Shown one piece after another: positions 28,698-44,191 of a DNA stretch of 64,000 nucleotides (its first letter is position 1; each line of letters starts with the position of its first letter). Source of the DNA: Pseudomonas sp. Tri1 (GTDB taxonomy: Bacteria > Pseudomonadota > Gammaproteobacteria > Pseudomonadales > Pseudomonadaceae); the NCBI RefSeq assembly GCF_017968885.1, contig NZ_CP072913.1:434001-498000 (forward strand), given 5' to 3'. The notes below the pieces were generated by a model. That model was not told the DNA's origin. It made no database searches and worked only from the letters and a program-made list of their open reading frames with translations. Both the position numbers and the translations under genes were made by a program.

Positions 28698-30275
28698 ATG
28701 ACTAGTTTGCATGCCGACGAGGCTTTCCTCGGCCATTTCCAGTTGAGTCATGACCCTTTCGCTCCACGGGTCCCGGGCTTCAAATTCTTTCCCGCCCAGC
28801 GCAAGCCGGTGCTGGGCCAGTTGCATCACCTGGCCCGCTACAGCCAACTGCTCCTGGTGGTTACCGGCCCCCAGGGCAGCGGCAAGACCTTGCTGCGCCA
28901 GGCCCTGGTGGCCAGCACCAACAAGCAGTCGGTGCAAAGCGTGGTGGTCTCGGCCCGTGGTGCCGGTGACGCCGCCGGTATATTGCGCCAGGTGGCCCAG
29001 GCGCTGAACGTCGCCCAGACCGAGATCGGCGCGATTCTCGATCAGATCGTGCAACTGGCGCTGACCGGGCAGGAAGTCTATCTGCTGGTGGACGACGCCG
29101 AGCAGCTCGACGAGTCGGCCCTGGAAGCCCTGCTGGCCCTGGCCGCCGGGGCACCGGAAGGTCGTCCCCATGTGTTCCTGTTCGGAGAGTCGTCGCTGAT
29201 CGCCGATCTGGATCAACTGAACCTTGAGGAAGAGCGCTTCCACGTCATCGAGCTGGCGCCCTACACCGAAGAGGAAACCCGTGAATACCTGGCCCAGCGT
29301 CTTGAGGGCGCGGGTCGGGGTATCGAACTTTTCACCGCCGATCAGATCTCTGAGATTCACGAGAGCTCCGATGGCTGGCCTGGCACCATCAACCAGGTTG
29401 CCCGAGATGCTCTGATCGAAGTCATGATTGCCAGCCGCTCTGCGGTGAAGCGTCCAAGTATGGGGTTCAACATGCCGAAGAAACACGTATTGGCGATTTC
29501 CGCCGTGGTCGTGGTCGCGGTCGCCGCCGCCTGGCTGATGCCGGGTCGCAACAAGGCACCGACCACGGGCGCACCTGCCAACGAACAGGCACAACTGCCC
29601 CTCGGTCAGGGCACGCCACAACCCAACGGTGGTGCGCCGGCAGTGGAATTTGCCGGTAACACCCAGCCGATGCCGCTGCCGTTGGTCGGCCAGTCGCAAC
29701 CGGTCATGCGCGGTCCCCTGGCCGAAGCCGCGGGTGGCATCACCGAAGGCGACGACGGCGCAGCGCCGCCGATCGACGACAGCAGCGATGTGCCGCCGAC
29801 CGTGACCACCACTGCACCGCCCGCGGGCGTGCCGGCTGGCCCGGCGCCATCGCCTGCCCCGACCGCCAAGCCGACTCCAGCCCCGACCCAGTTGGCTAGC
29901 GCCAAGCCTGCTCCTGCGCCGGCCGCGAAACCGACGCCAGCGCCAGCTCCAGCGACCAAGCCTGCCGCTACCCCGGCCAAGGCCACGGGCGGTAGCTGGT
30001 ACGCCGGCCAGGCTCCGAGCAACTACGTGGTGCAGATCCTCGGCACCAGCTCCGAAGCCACGGCGCAGAACTTCGTCAAGGAACAGGGCGGCGAGTACCG
30101 GTATTTCAAGAAAGTGCTCAACGGCAAGCCGCTGTACGTCATCACCTATGGCAGCTTTGCCAGTCGTGATGCAGCCGTTTCCGCCATCAAGGCCTTGCCA
30201 GCGAAGGTTCAGGCTGGTAAACCTTGGCCTCGCACTGTCGCCAGCGTCCAACAGGAACTGGCTGCAACTCGCTGA
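28698..30275 (+). CDS. damX: DamX-like AAA/SPOR-domain cell division protein
   Basis: A 525-residue protein. The N-terminal half is an AAA-type ATPase region with Walker A (VTGPQGSGKTLLRQ) and LLVDDAEQL; then one membrane helix (VLAISAVVVVAVAAAWLM, about residues 263-280), a long Pro/Ala-rich periplasmic linker, and a C-terminal SPOR domain (NYVVQILGTSSEATAQNFV...VITYGSFASRDAA). E. coli DamX has the SPOR and membrane parts and acts at the septum; the ATPase-type N-terminus is normal in Pseudomonas. Located 10 bp after aroB. Confidence 0.9.
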   Translation: MTSLHADEAFLGHFQLSHDPFAPRVPGFKFFPAQRKPVLGQLHHLARYSQLLLVVTGPQGSGKTLLRQALVASTNKQSVQSVVVSARGAGDAAGILRQVAQALNVAQTEIGAILDQIVQLALTGQEVYLLVDDAEQLDESALEALLALAAGAPEGRPHVFLFGESSLIADLDQLNLEEERFHVIELAPYTEEETREYLAQRLEGAGRGIELFTADQISEIHESSDGWPGTINQVARDALIEVMIASRSAVKRPSMGFNMPKKHVLAISAVVVVAVAAAWLMPGRNKAPTTGAPANEQAQLPLGQGTPQPNGGAPAVEFAGNTQPMPLPLVGQSQPVMRGPLAEAAGGITEGDDGAAPPIDDSSDVPPTVTTTAPPAGVPAGPAPSPAPTAKPTPAPTQLASAKPAPAPAAKPTPAPAPATKPAATPAKATGGSWYAGQAPSNYVVQILGTSSEATAQNFVKEQGGEYRYFKKVLNGKPLYVITYGSFASRDAAVSAIKALPAKVQAGKPWPRTVASVQQELAATR

Positions 30276-30625
30276 AGATTCGGCGGCCTTACCCAGGCCG
30301 CCTCTCCCGGCAACCTCAAAATTTCCGCAGGGGCGAGCGACCTTTCAGGCCGCGCGCCTTGTGGTGTCTGCGTCACAGTAGCGTTTGAGTCGTAGCGGTC
30401 GAACCCAAAAAAGTTTTGACTAGCACAGCATATAGCTTTAAACCTTTCACAAATGCGACATGGATTTGCGACAGTTCGTCGTCAAATTTGTGAGCCTCTG
30501 TGTCGGTGTGTACAATGACCTCCCTTTTGCCCCCGCAAAGCTGGCGTACGTTCGGCGCGGCATGCAACTGGTTGAATTGAAAAGAAATTTGCCTCGATAA
30601 GGGGCAGCCTGGTGAGAAAGTGTCT
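30276..30625 (+). promoter_or_regulatory. Intergenic region upstream of gltB
   Basis: No gene is visible in these 350 bp. GGCGGCC/GGCCGCC (30282-30302) forms a stem just after damX, without a T-tract, and may end the aroKB-damX transcript. A TTGACT...TTTAAA pair (30416-30442, spacing 15) is a weak promoter candidate. CACAAAT (30448-30454) and ATTTGTG (30486-30492) are a perfect inverted pair that might bind a regulator or fold in the leader. All three assignments rest on pattern alone. Confidence 0.4.
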
Positions 30626-36526
<5,901 letters not shown>

Positions 36527-36554
36527 TCATTTCCTGAATTGGAATGCGATCAAA

Positions 36555-36645
36555 TGTGGGAGCGAGCTTGCTCGCGATAGCGGCGAATCAGTCGACGAAA
36601 ATGTTGACTGTGATGCCCTCATCGCGAGCAAGCTCGCTCCCACAG
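36555..36645. repeat. REP pair (REPIN)
   Basis: Inverted pair tgtgggagcgagcttgctcg...cgagcaagctcgctcccaca, directly after gltD. Confidence 0.95.
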
Positions 36646-36691
36646 TGGTTTTTGGTGTTGCCTGATACCGCGACAAATTGCCCCGATAGAT

Positions 36692-36719
36692 AAAAGGCAC
36701 GGCTCTTGCCGTGCCTTTT
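36692..36719 (+). terminator. Terminator between gltD and hemE
   Basis: AAAAGGCACGGC and GCCGTGCCTTTT form a perfect 12 bp stem with a TCTT loop. It separates gltBD from hemE and would work in either direction. Confidence 0.88.
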
Positions 36720-36766
36720 GCCTCGCGCTCTGAGAAAATGCCCGCACTTTTTTTCCGGATGCCGAC

Positions 36767-37834
36767 ATGACTGCCCTGAAGAACGACCGTTTCCTTCGCG
36801 CCCTGCTCAAGCAACCCGTAGACGTCACCCCGGTGTGGATGATGCGCCAGGCCGGTCGCTACCTGCCGGAGTACCGCGCCAGTCGCGCCAAGGCCGGTGA
36901 CTTCATGAGCCTGTGCATGAACCCCCAGTTCGCTTGCGAAGTGACCATGCAACCGCTGGATCGCTATCCGCAGCTGGACGCGGCGATCCTGTTCTCCGAC
37001 ATCCTCACCATCCCCGACGCCATGGGTCAGGGCCTGTACTTCGAGACCGGCGAAGGCCCGCGCTTCAAGAAAGTCGTCAGTACCCTGGCCGACATCGAAG
37101 CGCTGCCGATTCCCGATCCGCAGAAGGACCTGGGCTACGTCATGGACGCGGTCAGCACCATCCGCCGCGAGCTCAACGGTCGTGTGCCGCTGATCGGCTT
37201 CTCCGGTAGCCCATGGACCCTGGCCACCTACATGGTCGAAGGTGGCTCGTCGAAGGACTTCCGCAAGACCAAGGCGATGCTCTACGACAACCCGCAAGCC
37301 ATGCACTTGTTGCTGGACAAGTTGGCGCAGTCGGTCACCTCTTACCTCAACGGCCAGATCCTGGCCGGTGCGCAAGCGGTGCAGATCTTCGATACCTGGG
37401 GCGGCAACCTGTCGGCGGCGGCGTACCAGGAGTTTTCCCTGGCCTACATGCGCAAGATCGTCAGCGGCCTGATCCGCGAGCATGAAGGTCGTAAAGTGCC
37501 GGTGATCCTGTTCACCAAGAACGGCGGCCTATGGCTGGAAAGTATCGCCGATGCCGGCGCCGACGCCCTGGGCCTGGACTGGACCTGCGACATTGGCAAC
37601 GCTCGCGAGCGCGTAGGTCATAAAGTCGCCTTGCAAGGCAACATGGACCCGACCGTGCTTTACGCCAAGCCGGAAGCCATCCGCGCCGAAGTTGGACGCA
37701 TCCTCGCCAGCTACGGCAGTGGCAGCGGCCACGTGTTCAACCTCGGCCACGGCATCACCCCGGAAGTCGATCCGGAACACGCCGGTGCTTTCCTGCGGGC
37801 GGTGCATGAGTTGTCGGCGCAATACCACCAGTAA
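36767..37834 (+). CDS. hemE: Uroporphyrinogen decarboxylase
   Basis: A 355-residue enzyme that decarboxylates the four acetate side chains of uroporphyrinogen III in haem synthesis. Signatures [16 protein letters not shown] and [14 protein letters not shown] are intact, as is [15 protein letters not shown]. Length is normal. It is a single gene between two terminators. Confidence 0.98.
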   Translation: MTALKNDRFLRALLKQPVDVTPVWMMRQAGRYLPEYRASRAKAGDFMSLCMNPQFACEVTMQPLDRYPQLDAAILFSDILTIPDAMGQGLYFETGEGPRFKKVVSTLADIEALPIPDPQKDLGYVMDAVSTIRRELNGRVPLIGFSGSPWTLATYMVEGGSSKDFRKTKAMLYDNPQAMHLLLDKLAQSVTSYLNGQILAGAQAVQIFDTWGGNLSAAAYQEFSLAYMRKIVSGLIREHEGRKVPVILFTKNGGLWLESIADAGADALGLDWTCDIGNARERVGHKVALQGNMDPTVLYAKPEAIRAEVGRILASYGSGSGHVFNLGHGITPEVDPEHAGAFLRAVHELSAQYHQ

Positions 37835-37854
37835 TCGCTGTCCAGCGTCACCCC

Positions 37855-37889
37855 GCCTGTCCGGACCCGTGCCGGACAGGCTTTTTTTT
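37855..37889 (+). terminator. Intrinsic terminator of hemE
   Basis: GCCTGTCCGG and CCGGACAGGC form a perfect 10 bp stem with an ACCCGTG loop and eight Ts, 21 bp after the hemE stop. Confidence 0.95.
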
Positions 37890-37984
37890 GCCTGTTTTTT
37901 TATTTGTTAAATGTAAAGCGTCAGTTGTTTTGTCTGATGTGTCTGTTTGGTTTGTTTGATAGTTATTTCCGTTCGTAAGAAGTT

Positions 37985-38053
37985 TCTCAAACTATGTAAG
38001 AGAAAAAGCTTCAGAGATCATTCCTTCTGTTTTGAGAGATTTTTCCTACATAG
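37985..38053 (+). promoter_or_regulatory. Two mutually exclusive hairpins upstream of the LPMO gene
   Basis: This lies in an AT-rich, gene-free stretch (37890-38172). CTATGTA (37992-37998) can pair with TACATAG (38047-38053), extended by GAAAAA/TTTTTC inside. TCTCAAA (37985-37991) can pair with TTTGAGA (38031-38037). The two pairings cross, so they would compete or form a pseudoknot. If transcribed, this would be a structured leader 120-190 bases before the start codon. Transcription through it is not shown by the sequence. Confidence 0.4.
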
Positions 38054-38172
38054 GAACTGTTCAACTTTCTATAAGGTTCGGCGCTTGTGAGGTCTGGCGC
38101 TGAACGATCCGGCGGGCCTTTCAAGATGACGGTAATTCGTCTTTCAATCTCGATGAGTAGTCTGGAACTTAT

Positions 38173-39639
38173 ATGAAAAACAACTTCAATAGGGGCAATG
38201 TATTAACGGGGTGTGCTTCGTCGTTAGTTCTGTTGTCGGCCATGGTGGCGTCCCAAGGTGTGCATGCACATGGTTTCGTCGACGTGCCACCTTCTCGCGC
38301 ACTGTTGTGCCAGAAAGGTGTCAACCTAAACTGCGGTGGCGCGCAATACGAGCCGCATAGTACTGGCGAGACCTTCAAGGGCTTCCCGAATGGTGCAGGT
38401 GGCGGGCCGCTGCAAGGCCCTATCGACGGCAAAATCGCCAGCGGCGGCAACGCCAACTTTTCTGCCCTTGATGCGCAATCGGCTTCGCGCTGGCACCTGA
38501 CCGAAATCAGGGACCGCAACATTACCTTTCAATGGCAATATATCGCGCCGCACCGGACGAGCAAACACGAATACTTCATTACCCGCGACGGTTGGAACCC
38601 GAACCAAGCGCTCAAGCGTTCCTCGTTCGACAGCACGCCGTTCTGTACGGTGGATGGCGGTCATCAAGTTCCGGTAGGCGGTGCCCCGCACAACTGCGTC
38701 ATTCCTGACAGTAAATCGGGTCATCACGTCATCCTGGCCGTCTGGACAGTGGGCGACACGGATAACGCATTCTACAACCCGGTGGATGTGAACATTCTCG
38801 CTGAAGCCGCATTGCCGGGCGGCTGGTTGCCGGTGGGCAGCATTGCGCCATCGACCCCGTTGCTGGCGGGTGACAAGGTCAAGGCCCGGGCCTTCTCCGC
38901 CACCGGCGAAAATGCCGAGTACGGCGTAGAAATCAGTATCGACAACGCTGAAGAAGGCAAGCCTGAGAATTGGTCGTTCAAACTGGCCGAAGCCATCAAC
39001 AACGCCCATGCCCTGATTCGTGCCGGTATTCGTGACGAAGACGGCAATATCGCGCCGGTCAAAGGTACCAACAGGCTGTATGCCCAGAAAGAAAGCGGTG
39101 TGACCGGCTATCAAGTGCAACTGGACATGCAGGAAGACGCCAACGCCAGCATGGAACTGTCCCCCCTGCAGCCAGAGTACGTACTCGACAAAGGTCGGGT
39201 CAGCATGGCGCTCATCGTGCAGACAAACCGCAGGATGAACCTTGAAGCCACGTTGTTCGATGAGAAGAACAAGCAGGTGGGTATCGTGCAGACCGTAGGT
39301 GAAGGCAATACAGGCCTGAGCCTGGACTTGCGCGGCGCCGCCCCTGGCACGCACACCCTGACGCTGGTGGGCACCACCGAAGACGGCCGCACCACGCGCC
39401 AGGAGACCCAGACGGTCACCCTGACCGGTGAGGGCGTCGGCATCGAATACGATTTCGTGTTCCCTGACGGCCTCGGCGACTACACCGCCGGCACGAAAGT
39501 GCTGCAGTCCAAGACCAACGAAGTCTTCGAATGCAAGTCGGGCGCCGTGTCCGGCTTCTGCAAGCAGTACAGCCAGTCGGCGAACGGTTTCGAACCGGGT
39601 GTCGGTGCGTCCTGGCAAAGCGCCTGGGACAAGCTGTAA
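38173..39639 (+). CDS. gbpA: GbpA-like chitin-binding lytic polysaccharide monooxygenase (AA10)
   Basis: A 488-residue secreted protein. Signal peptide residues 1-32 end at GVHA, leaving His33 as the mature N-terminus (HGFVDVPPSR), the first ligand of the copper histidine brace; His132 (SKHEYFITRDGW) is the second, and Phe200 (DTDNAFYN) the axial residue. Two GbpA-type middle domains follow, and a C-terminal chitin-binding module (ECKSGAVSGFCKQYS, ASWQSAWDKL). It oxidatively cleaves chitin or binds GlcNAc surfaces, as the Vibrio GbpA does. The following cytochrome and gsp genes suggest type II secretion. Confidence 0.93.
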   Translation: MKNNFNRGNVLTGCASSLVLLSAMVASQGVHAHGFVDVPPSRALLCQKGVNLNCGGAQYEPHSTGETFKGFPNGAGGGPLQGPIDGKIASGGNANFSALDAQSASRWHLTEIRDRNITFQWQYIAPHRTSKHEYFITRDGWNPNQALKRSSFDSTPFCTVDGGHQVPVGGAPHNCVIPDSKSGHHVILAVWTVGDTDNAFYNPVDVNILAEAALPGGWLPVGSIAPSTPLLAGDKVKARAFSATGENAEYGVEISIDNAEEGKPENWSFKLAEAINNAHALIRAGIRDEDGNIAPVKGTNRLYAQKESGVTGYQVQLDMQEDANASMELSPLQPEYVLDKGRVSMALIVQTNRRMNLEATLFDEKNKQVGIVQTVGEGNTGLSLDLRGAAPGTHTLTLVGTTEDGRTTRQETQTVTLTGEGVGIEYDFVFPDGLGDYTAGTKVLQSKTNEVFECKSGAVSGFCKQYSQSANGFEPGVGASWQSAWDKL

Positions 39640-39653
39640 GTCCTGACAGGCAT

Positions 39654-39687
39654 GGCTTCAGGCGGTCCCCACGGTCTGCCTGAAGCC
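39654..39687 (+). terminator. Hairpin between the LPMO gene and cytochrome b561 gene
   Basis: GGCTTCAGGC and GCCTGAAGCC form a perfect 10 bp stem with a 14-base loop, followed only by TTC. It may be a partial terminator that lets the LPMO message exceed that of the secretion genes. Confidence 0.6.
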
Positions 39688-39706
39688 TTCACACGAGAGC
39701 GCGCTG

Positions 39707-40258
39707 ATGCATTCCCATTCCAATTATTCCCGGCGGCGGGTCCTGCTGCACTGGCTGTCGGCCGGCATTATTTTATGGGCGTTGGTGTCCGGGTTTTATG
39801 TCGCTTACAACCCGGTATCGGCCGCCACCGAACACTGGGTCGGGTCACTCAATGTGTCGCTGACGACCGTGTTCATTCCGCTGTTTGTGTGGCGGTCCTG
39901 GCTGTTTATCTGCGCGTCGAAAACCTGTGGAACGGTGTTGTCACTGACCAAGAGGCTGGCCTTGGCGATACACACGCTGATCTACCTGAGCATCGGCGTC
40001 GTGCTGGTGACGGGCGTGCTGATGATGAAAAGCGCCATCAGTGTTTTCGGGCTCGTTCGAATCCCCCAGCCGCTGGACGATCCATCGCTGATCCAACTGG
40101 CCAACACCGTCCATACCCAGTCTTGCGTGGTGCTTTCGACACTCATCGCGCTGCATTTGTGCGCCGTGCTCTGGCATGAGTTATCCGGACGCCGGGTGGT
40201 GCGGCGAATGTCGTTCGCCAAGCGTGCAGGCGCGACTATTGAGCGAGCGCAAAGGTGA
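39707..40258 (+). CDS. Cytochrome b561 family membrane protein
   Basis: A 183-residue protein with four membrane helices. Candidate haem ligands are His in RVLLHWLSAGII, His in LALAIHTLIYLSIG and the His residues of NTVHTQSC and LIALHLCAVLWHELSG, the pattern of the E. coli CybB group. Such proteins usually pass electrons from the quinol pool to a periplasmic acceptor. The stop overlaps the GTG of gspC by four bases, so it is coupled to the secretion operon, and the LPMO lies upstream. It is not a normal part of type II secretion loci. A role as LPMO electron donor is inference. Confidence 0.85.
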   Translation: MHSHSNYSRRRVLLHWLSAGIILWALVSGFYVAYNPVSAATEHWVGSLNVSLTTVFIPLFVWRSWLFICASKTCGTVLSLTKRLALAIHTLIYLSIGVVLVTGVLMMKSAISVFGLVRIPQPLDDPSLIQLANTVHTQSCVVLSTLIALHLCAVLWHELSGRRVVRRMSFAKRAGATIERAQR

Positions 40259-40782
40259 GTGTTTCCGTTTGGGTTGGCAGCCGTCTGCCGAAGGCGTTGC
40301 TGGTGCTCGTGCCGCTGCTGTACGGCTTATTGCTGGCCGGACAGGAGTGGCGTTTTCGCCAGGCATTGGCGCGTGATGTGCCAGTGGTGGATGAGTCGCA
40401 GGCTGTTCCGGTTCGTGCACTCCCCAACGTGCAAGCCGTGGCGACGGTACTCGGCCTGACGCCTGAAGGTGCCCACTCACCCAGCGCCGAACCGCTGACC
40501 TTGCAGGCCAGTTTTGTCGCCGGCCAGGGTTTGTCGCGGGCATTGCTGGCCGACGCCACAGGCCCGCGTATCTATCAGGTGGGGGAGCGTTTGCCTGGCG
40601 GCAGTGTGTTGCGCCGGGTCGAGGCCAGCCATGTGATGTTGTGGCGCAACGGACGTGAAGAGCGACTGGCCCTGCAACAGGAAACAAAACCCTTGCTGCG
40701 CCGATTGGACCGCGAAGGCCAGGGGCCTGCACCGCTTCAGGCCGCGCAATACCTTCGCCCGGTGGCCGGGCAATCAGAGTGA
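40255..40782 (+). CDS. gspC: Type II secretion protein GspC, short form (GTG start)
   Basis: A 175-residue bitopic inner-membrane protein. One membrane helix (ALLVLVPLLYGLLLAGQEW) is followed by a linker and the HR domain (LTLQASFVAGQGLSRALLAD...VGERLPGGSVL), which contacts the secretin. After about 45 further residues the protein ends: neither a PDZ domain nor a clear coiled coil is present, so it is shorter than the 250-300 residues usual for GspC. Start is GTG, overlapping the cytochrome gene. Confidence 0.85.
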   Translation: MSVSVWVGSRLPKALLVLVPLLYGLLLAGQEWRFRQALARDVPVVDESQAVPVRALPNVQAVATVLGLTPEGAHSPSAEPLTLQASFVAGQGLSRALLADATGPRIYQVGERLPGGSVLRRVEASHVMLWRNGREERLALQQETKPLLRRLDREGQGPAPLQAAQYLRPVAGQSE

Positions 40783-40789
40783 TCGAATC

Positions 40790-42718
40790 ATGAACAGCTT
40801 CATCCGGGGCCGCGTATCGCGCGTCCTGTTCTGTCTCGCCGTGTCTTGCCCGCTGACACTACCTGGTTCGCTGCGGGCCGAGGAGGCCAAATGGCAACTG
40901 GCGATGAACAATGCCGAACTGCGCGACGTGGTCGAGGAAATCTCGGCGATTCTGGGCAAGACGGTGGTGCTTGATCCCAAGGTGTCGGGGCGCATTAGCG
41001 TCATGTCCCGCCAGGCGCTGGACCGCGAAGGTGTGCGTCGATTGTTCTATTCGGTACTCGATGCGCACAACTTCACCGTGATCGATGAAGGCGAGCGAAT
41101 CCTGATCACGCCGGTCAGCGAGGCCAAGACCCGCGCTGGTGTCAGCGACCCGAAAAGCGCCACGCCGTCGCAGTTCGTCACCCGCGTCATCGAGCTGCAA
41201 TCGAGCATTGCCGCCGATATCGCCGGGCTGGTCCGGCCGCTGGTGTCGGCCAATGGTTACCTCGGGCCATCGGTATCGTCCAATGCGTTGGTGGTCACCG
41301 ATACGGCCGCCAATGTGCAGCGCATCACTGCAGTGGTGCGGCAGCTGGACTCGGGGCGCAACCGCAATCATGTGGTGGTGCGCTTGCGCCATGCCCAGGC
41401 TGTGGATATCGCGCCGGTCATGGAGGCCTCCGGGGGCAAGCGCGAGGGCGATACGGCGGGCCTGGTGATCGCCGACGCCCGCAGCAATCGCCTGGTGATC
41501 ATTGGCGCGCCAGCGGTGCGTCAGCGCCTGGTCGACCTGGCCCGGACCCTCGATGTCCCCGCCACCGCTTCCCAGGACAACGCGCGGGTCATTCGCCTGC
41601 GCCACAGCGATGCCAAGCAATTGGCCGAGGTGCTGGAAGTCGTCGGGCAGGATAAGAGGAATACACCAGCACCGACTGGCCTGCGGGAAAGTGCCCCCGC
41701 CAGCTCATTCATGATCAAGGCCGACGAAAGCCAGAATGCCCTGGTGCTGATCGCCGAACCGGCCCAGGTACGGACCATCGAAAACATCGTTCGCGAGTTG
41801 GACCAACCCCGCGCCCAAGTGCTTATCCACGCGGCCATCGTCGAGATTTCCGGGGACATTGCCGAAGCACTGGGGGTGCAGTGGGGCCTCAACCGCGGCG
41901 ACGCGACCGGGTTCATCAATTTTCCGGGAACCGACATCCCGATCATCGGCGGCATGGACGTCAACAAGCTGGATAAGTCGACCGAAGGCGGGCTTCTGCG
42001 CCTGGGCGGTGACCGCTTCAGTGCGCTGGTGTCGGCGCTGGCGAGCAATACCCGCAGCAACCTGCTGTCCACCCCCAGCCTGCTGACCCTGGATAACCAG
42101 GAAGCGGAAATCATCGTTGGCCAGAACGTCCCGTTCAAGACCGGCTCCTACGCCACCAACAGCAGCGGTGCGGACAACCCGTTCACCACCGTGGAGCGCA
42201 AGGATGTTGGCATCAGCCTCAAGGTCAAGCCCTACATCAACGAGGGCTCTACCTTGCGCCTTGAAGTCCAGCAGGAAGTCTCGGACATTGCGCCGTCTGT
42301 CTCCGGCGTGGACTCCTCGGACCTGATTACCAACAAGCGGGCCTTGAAAAGCACGATCCTGGCGGACGACGGCGAGATCATCGTGATCGGCGGCCTGATT
42401 CGCGACAGTGTCCGCACCCAGGAAAGCGGGGTGCCGCTGCTGCGCAGTATCCCGTACCTGGGGGCGCTGTTTCGCTGGAATCGCGACACCCAGACCAAAA
42501 GCAACCTGATGGTGTTCCTGCGTCCCACCATCGTACGCGGCAATGAAGACTTGGCCGAGGTCAGCCGCCAGCGCTACGACGCGCTACGGGAACTGAGCAA
42601 GCCGGGCTCGCGGAAAAACAATTCGCTGTTGCTGCCCCGCGATGCCCGCCAGTTGTTCGAGTCATCTACCGAGGCAGCGGCGAGCGACTCGCGCCAACAG
42701 TCTCCGGGTGACTCGTGA
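40790..42718 (+). CDS. gspD: Type II secretion outer-membrane secretin GspD
   Basis: A 642-residue secretin. The signal peptide (VLFCLAVSCPLTLPGSLRA) is followed by N0 (WQLAMNNAELRDVVEEISAIL), N1-N3 repeats (VTRVIELQSSIAADIAGLVRPL; VVVRLRHAQAVDIAPVM; VIRLRHSDAKQLAEVL) and the secretin barrel (RSNLLSTPSLLTLDNQEAEI; VPLLRSIPYLGALF). The start MNSFIRGRVSR lies 7 bp after gspC; an earlier in-frame ATG sits inside gspC and is unlikely. No pilotin gene is adjacent. Its stop overlaps gspE. Confidence 0.95.
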   Translation: MNSFIRGRVSRVLFCLAVSCPLTLPGSLRAEEAKWQLAMNNAELRDVVEEISAILGKTVVLDPKVSGRISVMSRQALDREGVRRLFYSVLDAHNFTVIDEGERILITPVSEAKTRAGVSDPKSATPSQFVTRVIELQSSIAADIAGLVRPLVSANGYLGPSVSSNALVVTDTAANVQRITAVVRQLDSGRNRNHVVVRLRHAQAVDIAPVMEASGGKREGDTAGLVIADARSNRLVIIGAPAVRQRLVDLARTLDVPATASQDNARVIRLRHSDAKQLAEVLEVVGQDKRNTPAPTGLRESAPASSFMIKADESQNALVLIAEPAQVRTIENIVRELDQPRAQVLIHAAIVEISGDIAEALGVQWGLNRGDATGFINFPGTDIPIIGGMDVNKLDKSTEGGLLRLGGDRFSALVSALASNTRSNLLSTPSLLTLDNQEAEIIVGQNVPFKTGSYATNSSGADNPFTTVERKDVGISLKVKPYINEGSTLRLEVQQEVSDIAPSVSGVDSSDLITNKRALKSTILADDGEIIVIGGLIRDSVRTQESGVPLLRSIPYLGALFRWNRDTQTKSNLMVFLRPTIVRGNEDLAEVSRQRYDALRELSKPGSRKNNSLLLPRDARQLFESSTEAAASDSRQQSPGDS

Positions 42719-44187
42719 GTGATTCGCGGGCTTTGCTGCCCTTTGGTTTTGCCAAGCGTTTTGGGGTGCTGCTCGAAGGTGAGGGGCCGGCCTCGAGCCT
42801 GGTGATGCGCGGTGATACACCACTAACCGCCGTGGCAGAAGTGCGGCGCTTGTGTGGTCGGGACTTGCCGATCCAGGTCCTGGACGCGGCACAGTTCGCC
42901 ACGCGCCTGGCCAGTGTCTATCGCCAGGGCCAGCGCGCCGCCGAGCAGGTTGCTCAAGGCCTGGACGAGGAACTGGACCTGCTCAGCCTGGCCGATCAAG
43001 TACCGCAGACCACCGACCTGCTGGAGCAGCAGGGCGATGCGCCGATCATTCGGCTGATCAATGCCCTGCTCAGCGAAGCGGTTCGCGAACACGCATCCGA
43101 CGTGCATCTGGAAACGTTCGAGCACTATTTGTCGGTGCGCATGCGCATCGACGGTCAGTTGCAGGAAATGCTGCGCCCGCGCCGTGAGCTGGCGAACCTG
43201 CTGGTGTCGCGGATCAAGGTCATGGCCCGTTTGGACATCGCCGAAAAGCGCGTGCCCCAGGACGGGCGAATGGCCTTGCGGCTGGCCGGGCACGAAGTCG
43301 ATGTGCGGGTCTCGACCTTGCCGTCGGCCCATGGTGAGCGCGTGGTGTTGCGTCTGCTCGACAAGCAGGCCGGACGCCTGGACCTGCAACGCCTGGGCCT
43401 GCCCGACGATACTCTGGCCGGGCTGCGCCAATTGCTCGGCAAACCCCACGGCATCGTGTTGGTGACCGGGCCCACCGGCTCGGGGAAAACCACCAGCCTG
43501 TACGCGGCGCTCAGCAGCATCAACGACCAGAGTCGCAACATCCTCACCGTCGAAGACCCGATCGAATATCACCTGCCGGGGATCGGCCAGATGCCGGTCA
43601 ATCCGAAAGTCGACATGACCTTTGCCCGCGGCCTGCGGGCCATTTTGCGCCAGGATCCGGACGTGGTGATGGTCGGTGAAATCCGCGACCGCGAGACCGC
43701 CGAAATCGCCGTCCAGGCGTCCCTGACCGGGCACCTGGTGCTCTCGACCCTGCACACCAATACCGCCGTCGGCGCGGTCACGCGGCTGGTGGACATGGGC
43801 GTGGATGCGTATCTGCTGGCCTCGTCCCTGGCCGGCATCGTCGCCCAGCGCTTGTTGCGGACCTTGTGCCCGTCCTGCAAGACGCCCTATGTGGCCGACG
43901 CCGCCACTTGTCTGCGCCTGGGCCTTGAAGCCGGAGCCGCGCCACGGCTGTTCAAGGCCCAAGGCTGCGATCAATGCCAGAAAGGTTATCGCGGGCGCTT
44001 GGGTATCTATGAACTGGTGAATGTCGGCGCTGGGTTGTCGCAGCTGATTCATCAGGGGGCCACCGAGCAGGCGTTGGCTTCTGAGGCACGCAAGACCTCG
44101 CGCAGTCTGTTCCAGGACGGGCGCCAGCGGGTGCTCGAAGGCCTGACCAGCGTCGATGAACTGCTGCGCATCACCCAGGAGGATTAG
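42715..44187 (+). CDS. gspE: Type II secretion ATPase GspE (GTG start)
   Basis: A 490-residue hexameric ATPase that drives pseudopilus assembly. Walker A GPTGSGKTTSLYAAL begins near residue 251, the Asp box and Walker B are in RQDPDVVMVGEIRDRETAEI, and the zinc motif is CPSC...CDQC near the C-terminus. The start is GTG, overlapping the gspD stop by four bases. Confidence 0.97.
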   Translation: MSDSRALLPFGFAKRFGVLLEGEGPASSLVMRGDTPLTAVAEVRRLCGRDLPIQVLDAAQFATRLASVYRQGQRAAEQVAQGLDEELDLLSLADQVPQTTDLLEQQGDAPIIRLINALLSEAVREHASDVHLETFEHYLSVRMRIDGQLQEMLRPRRELANLLVSRIKVMARLDIAEKRVPQDGRMALRLAGHEVDVRVSTLPSAHGERVVLRLLDKQAGRLDLQRLGLPDDTLAGLRQLLGKPHGIVLVTGPTGSGKTTSLYAALSSINDQSRNILTVEDPIEYHLPGIGQMPVNPKVDMTFARGLRAILRQDPDVVMVGEIRDRETAEIAVQASLTGHLVLSTLHTNTAVGAVTRLVDMGVDAYLLASSLAGIVAQRLLRTLCPSCKTPYVADAATCLRLGLEAGAAPRLFKAQGCDQCQKGYRGRLGIYELVNVGAGLSQLIHQGATEQALASEARKTSRSLFQDGRQRVLEGLTSVDELLRITQED

Positions 44188-44191
44188 CGTC

